DNA from: Azolla caroliniana
Taxonomy: Eukaryota > Polypodiophyta
Assembly (NCBI GenBank): GCA_043228905.1
Contig: JBHGNT010000006.1
Coordinates: 20,646,001-20,710,000, forward strand
DNA: 64,000 nucleotides
Reading direction: 5' to 3'
Positions 62,986 to 64,000 of the stretch are shown one piece after another (within the stretch, counting starts at the first letter, position 1; each line of letters begins with the position of its first letter). A program made the translations under genes and the position numbers. Below the pieces are notes generated by a model, which searched no databases, had not been told where the DNA came from, and saw only the letters and a program-made list of their open reading frames with translations.

Positions 62986-63035
62986 GGATCACAGGGGAGA
63001 GTGACAAAAAATTGTTCGTAGCTAATGAGAGAGAG

Positions 63036-63115
63036 AGAAAGAAAGAAAGAAAGATATATTAACGTCTTTTAAGAGGCCAAAATGGCCTATAAGACCGAAT
63101 AAGAGATTACATCTT
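63036..63115 (-). mobile_element. SINE-like repeat 3' end, copy E
   Basis: GAAAGAAAGAAAGAAAG, then ATATATTAACGTCTTTTAAG, AGGCCAAAATGGCCTATAAGACCGAATAAGAGATTACATC. Reverse-complemented, it is nearly identical to copy D in the CesA intron, including the CTTT tail. Confidence 0.75.
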
Positions 63116-63363
63116 AAATGTTTTCTTGTCTTTGAGAGAATAAGAGAGAAAGAGAGAATATATATGTATTGAGTAATAGAGAGGTGAGAAAGTTGGGTCT
63201 TGAACCCAAGACCTGAGATATGTAGTTGAAACTTGAATTAAACAAATGAATAAAGTGCCCACATTAGCATATCACCAAATTGAAGAGCATTATGAGAAGA
63301 AATTCTGGCATGCTCTACTCACCTTCATCCTAAAATAAACTTTGTGCATAAGTTCCACACATG

Positions 63364-63545
63364 TGGGGAAAAAATGAACTTGTTTTCCGCATGTTTCAAG
63401 ATGATGCAAGAGGAGAATGTGGAGCCCCCCGCCCATGGTGTAGCTCTCTCACACTCTCTCTCTCTATGCTCCTAGTCCTTTTACTGTGTGCAGATATGGA
63501 GGCCCGCGTGGACAAGAGAAGTGAATGCTTTGAAGCAAATAAGTT
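63364..63545 (+). pseudogene. Partial duplicate of the PPR gene
   Basis: GGAAAAAATGAACTTGTTTTCCGCATGTTT, GATGCAAGAGGAGAATGTGGAGCCC and GTGTGCAGATATGGAGGCC match 58764-58915 of the PPR gene. A CTCT-rich insertion (about 63446-63466) and several frame-breaking changes interrupt the copy. It corresponds to residues about 591-640. It lies about 4.6 kb downstream, beyond the Mpv17-family gene. Confidence 0.85.
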
Positions 63546-64000
63546 TTCCATGCAATTGAATCTAGAGTTAAAGACTTTCTTTTCGATTGCAATATTGGCG
63601 TCGTAAGCATGTGAGTAGCATTGTTGGTAGATAATCATTATGCAATCTGTACTCAAGTGGTCGCCAATGAACTAAATCTCAAACTTTGTTGTAAGGAGAG
63701 AACTTAAGTGTTCAACCATAATTGATTTTTGAGCATTCAAATGATTGAATGTCGGTCGCAACATGCCTCCTTCAAGTTGGAATTCTTGTTTTCCCATGGT
63801 ATGTGCCAACTTTCTATACAAAACAACATATTATCTCCCCCCAAGGTTGAGAGTTCCTACACACATATTCTAAGAGGTTGAGTCTTTGAAAAATCATATG
63901 ATCTTCCAAATTTAGTAGGGCTACTCCCTCTAAGCACATACTTTAAGTTAATTAGGAAACGTATAAGTTTGAGATTTCCATAAACCAATTTATCCAACAA
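63546..64000. other. Window end, nothing recognised
   Basis: AT-rich sequence with no coding motif, repeat or RNA gene that I can support. Confidence 0.4.

Overview
This window looks like a nuclear chromosome segment of a land plant. It carries a plant cellulose synthase, PLS-type pentatricopeptide repeat (PPR) genes and pseudogenes, a Ty1/copia retrotransposon, long AT-rich introns and abundant microsatellites. A non-flowering vascular plant, most plausibly a fern, is my inference. It rests on the style of the PPR genes and on a full-length DNA-PKcs gene, which Arabidopsis lacks. No lineage marker in the window proves it.

Bases 1-12771 are a repeat-rich graveyard. They hold a decayed LINE reverse transcriptase (1-1075), a roughly 280-bp tandem repeat (3778-4640) and a copia element (5007-11554) with 377-bp LTRs and a 5-bp target-site duplication. 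The copia element sits inside a broken PPR pseudogene and itself carries a nested DNA-transposon-like insertion in gag.

Bases 13193-38876 (minus strand) hold the main find: a 30-exon gene that I could splice end to end into one open frame of 4048 codons. Its product is a DNA-dependent protein kinase catalytic subunit (DNA-PKcs/PRKDC) homologue, close to the 4128 residues of the human protein. It has HEAT-repeat, FAT, PI3K-like kinase and FATC regions. One intron is a minor-spliceosome AT-AC intron. The 5' flank carries three tandem units, each with a telomere-like AAACCCTAAACCCTA box.

The rest is ordinary gene space. A VPS60/CHMP5 ESCRT-III gene lies at 40820-43125 (minus, 7 exons, 243 aa). 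A CesA gene lies at 47496-53940 (plus, 14 exons, 1058 aa). An intact single-exon PPR gene lies at 56991-59312 (plus, 773 aa). A Mpv17/PMP22-family gene lies at 60685-62985 (minus, 5 exons, 247 aa). VPS60 and DNA-PKcs are in tandem, VPS60 and CesA are divergent, and PPR and Mpv17 are convergent. I see no functional link between neighbours. Several introns are built from tandem repeats, and a SINE-like repeat family with a CTTT tail recurs across the window. One copy supplies the 3' splice site of CesA intron 6.

All exon boundaries come from reading splice signals, phase continuity and remembered family conservation. No alignment or transcript data were available.
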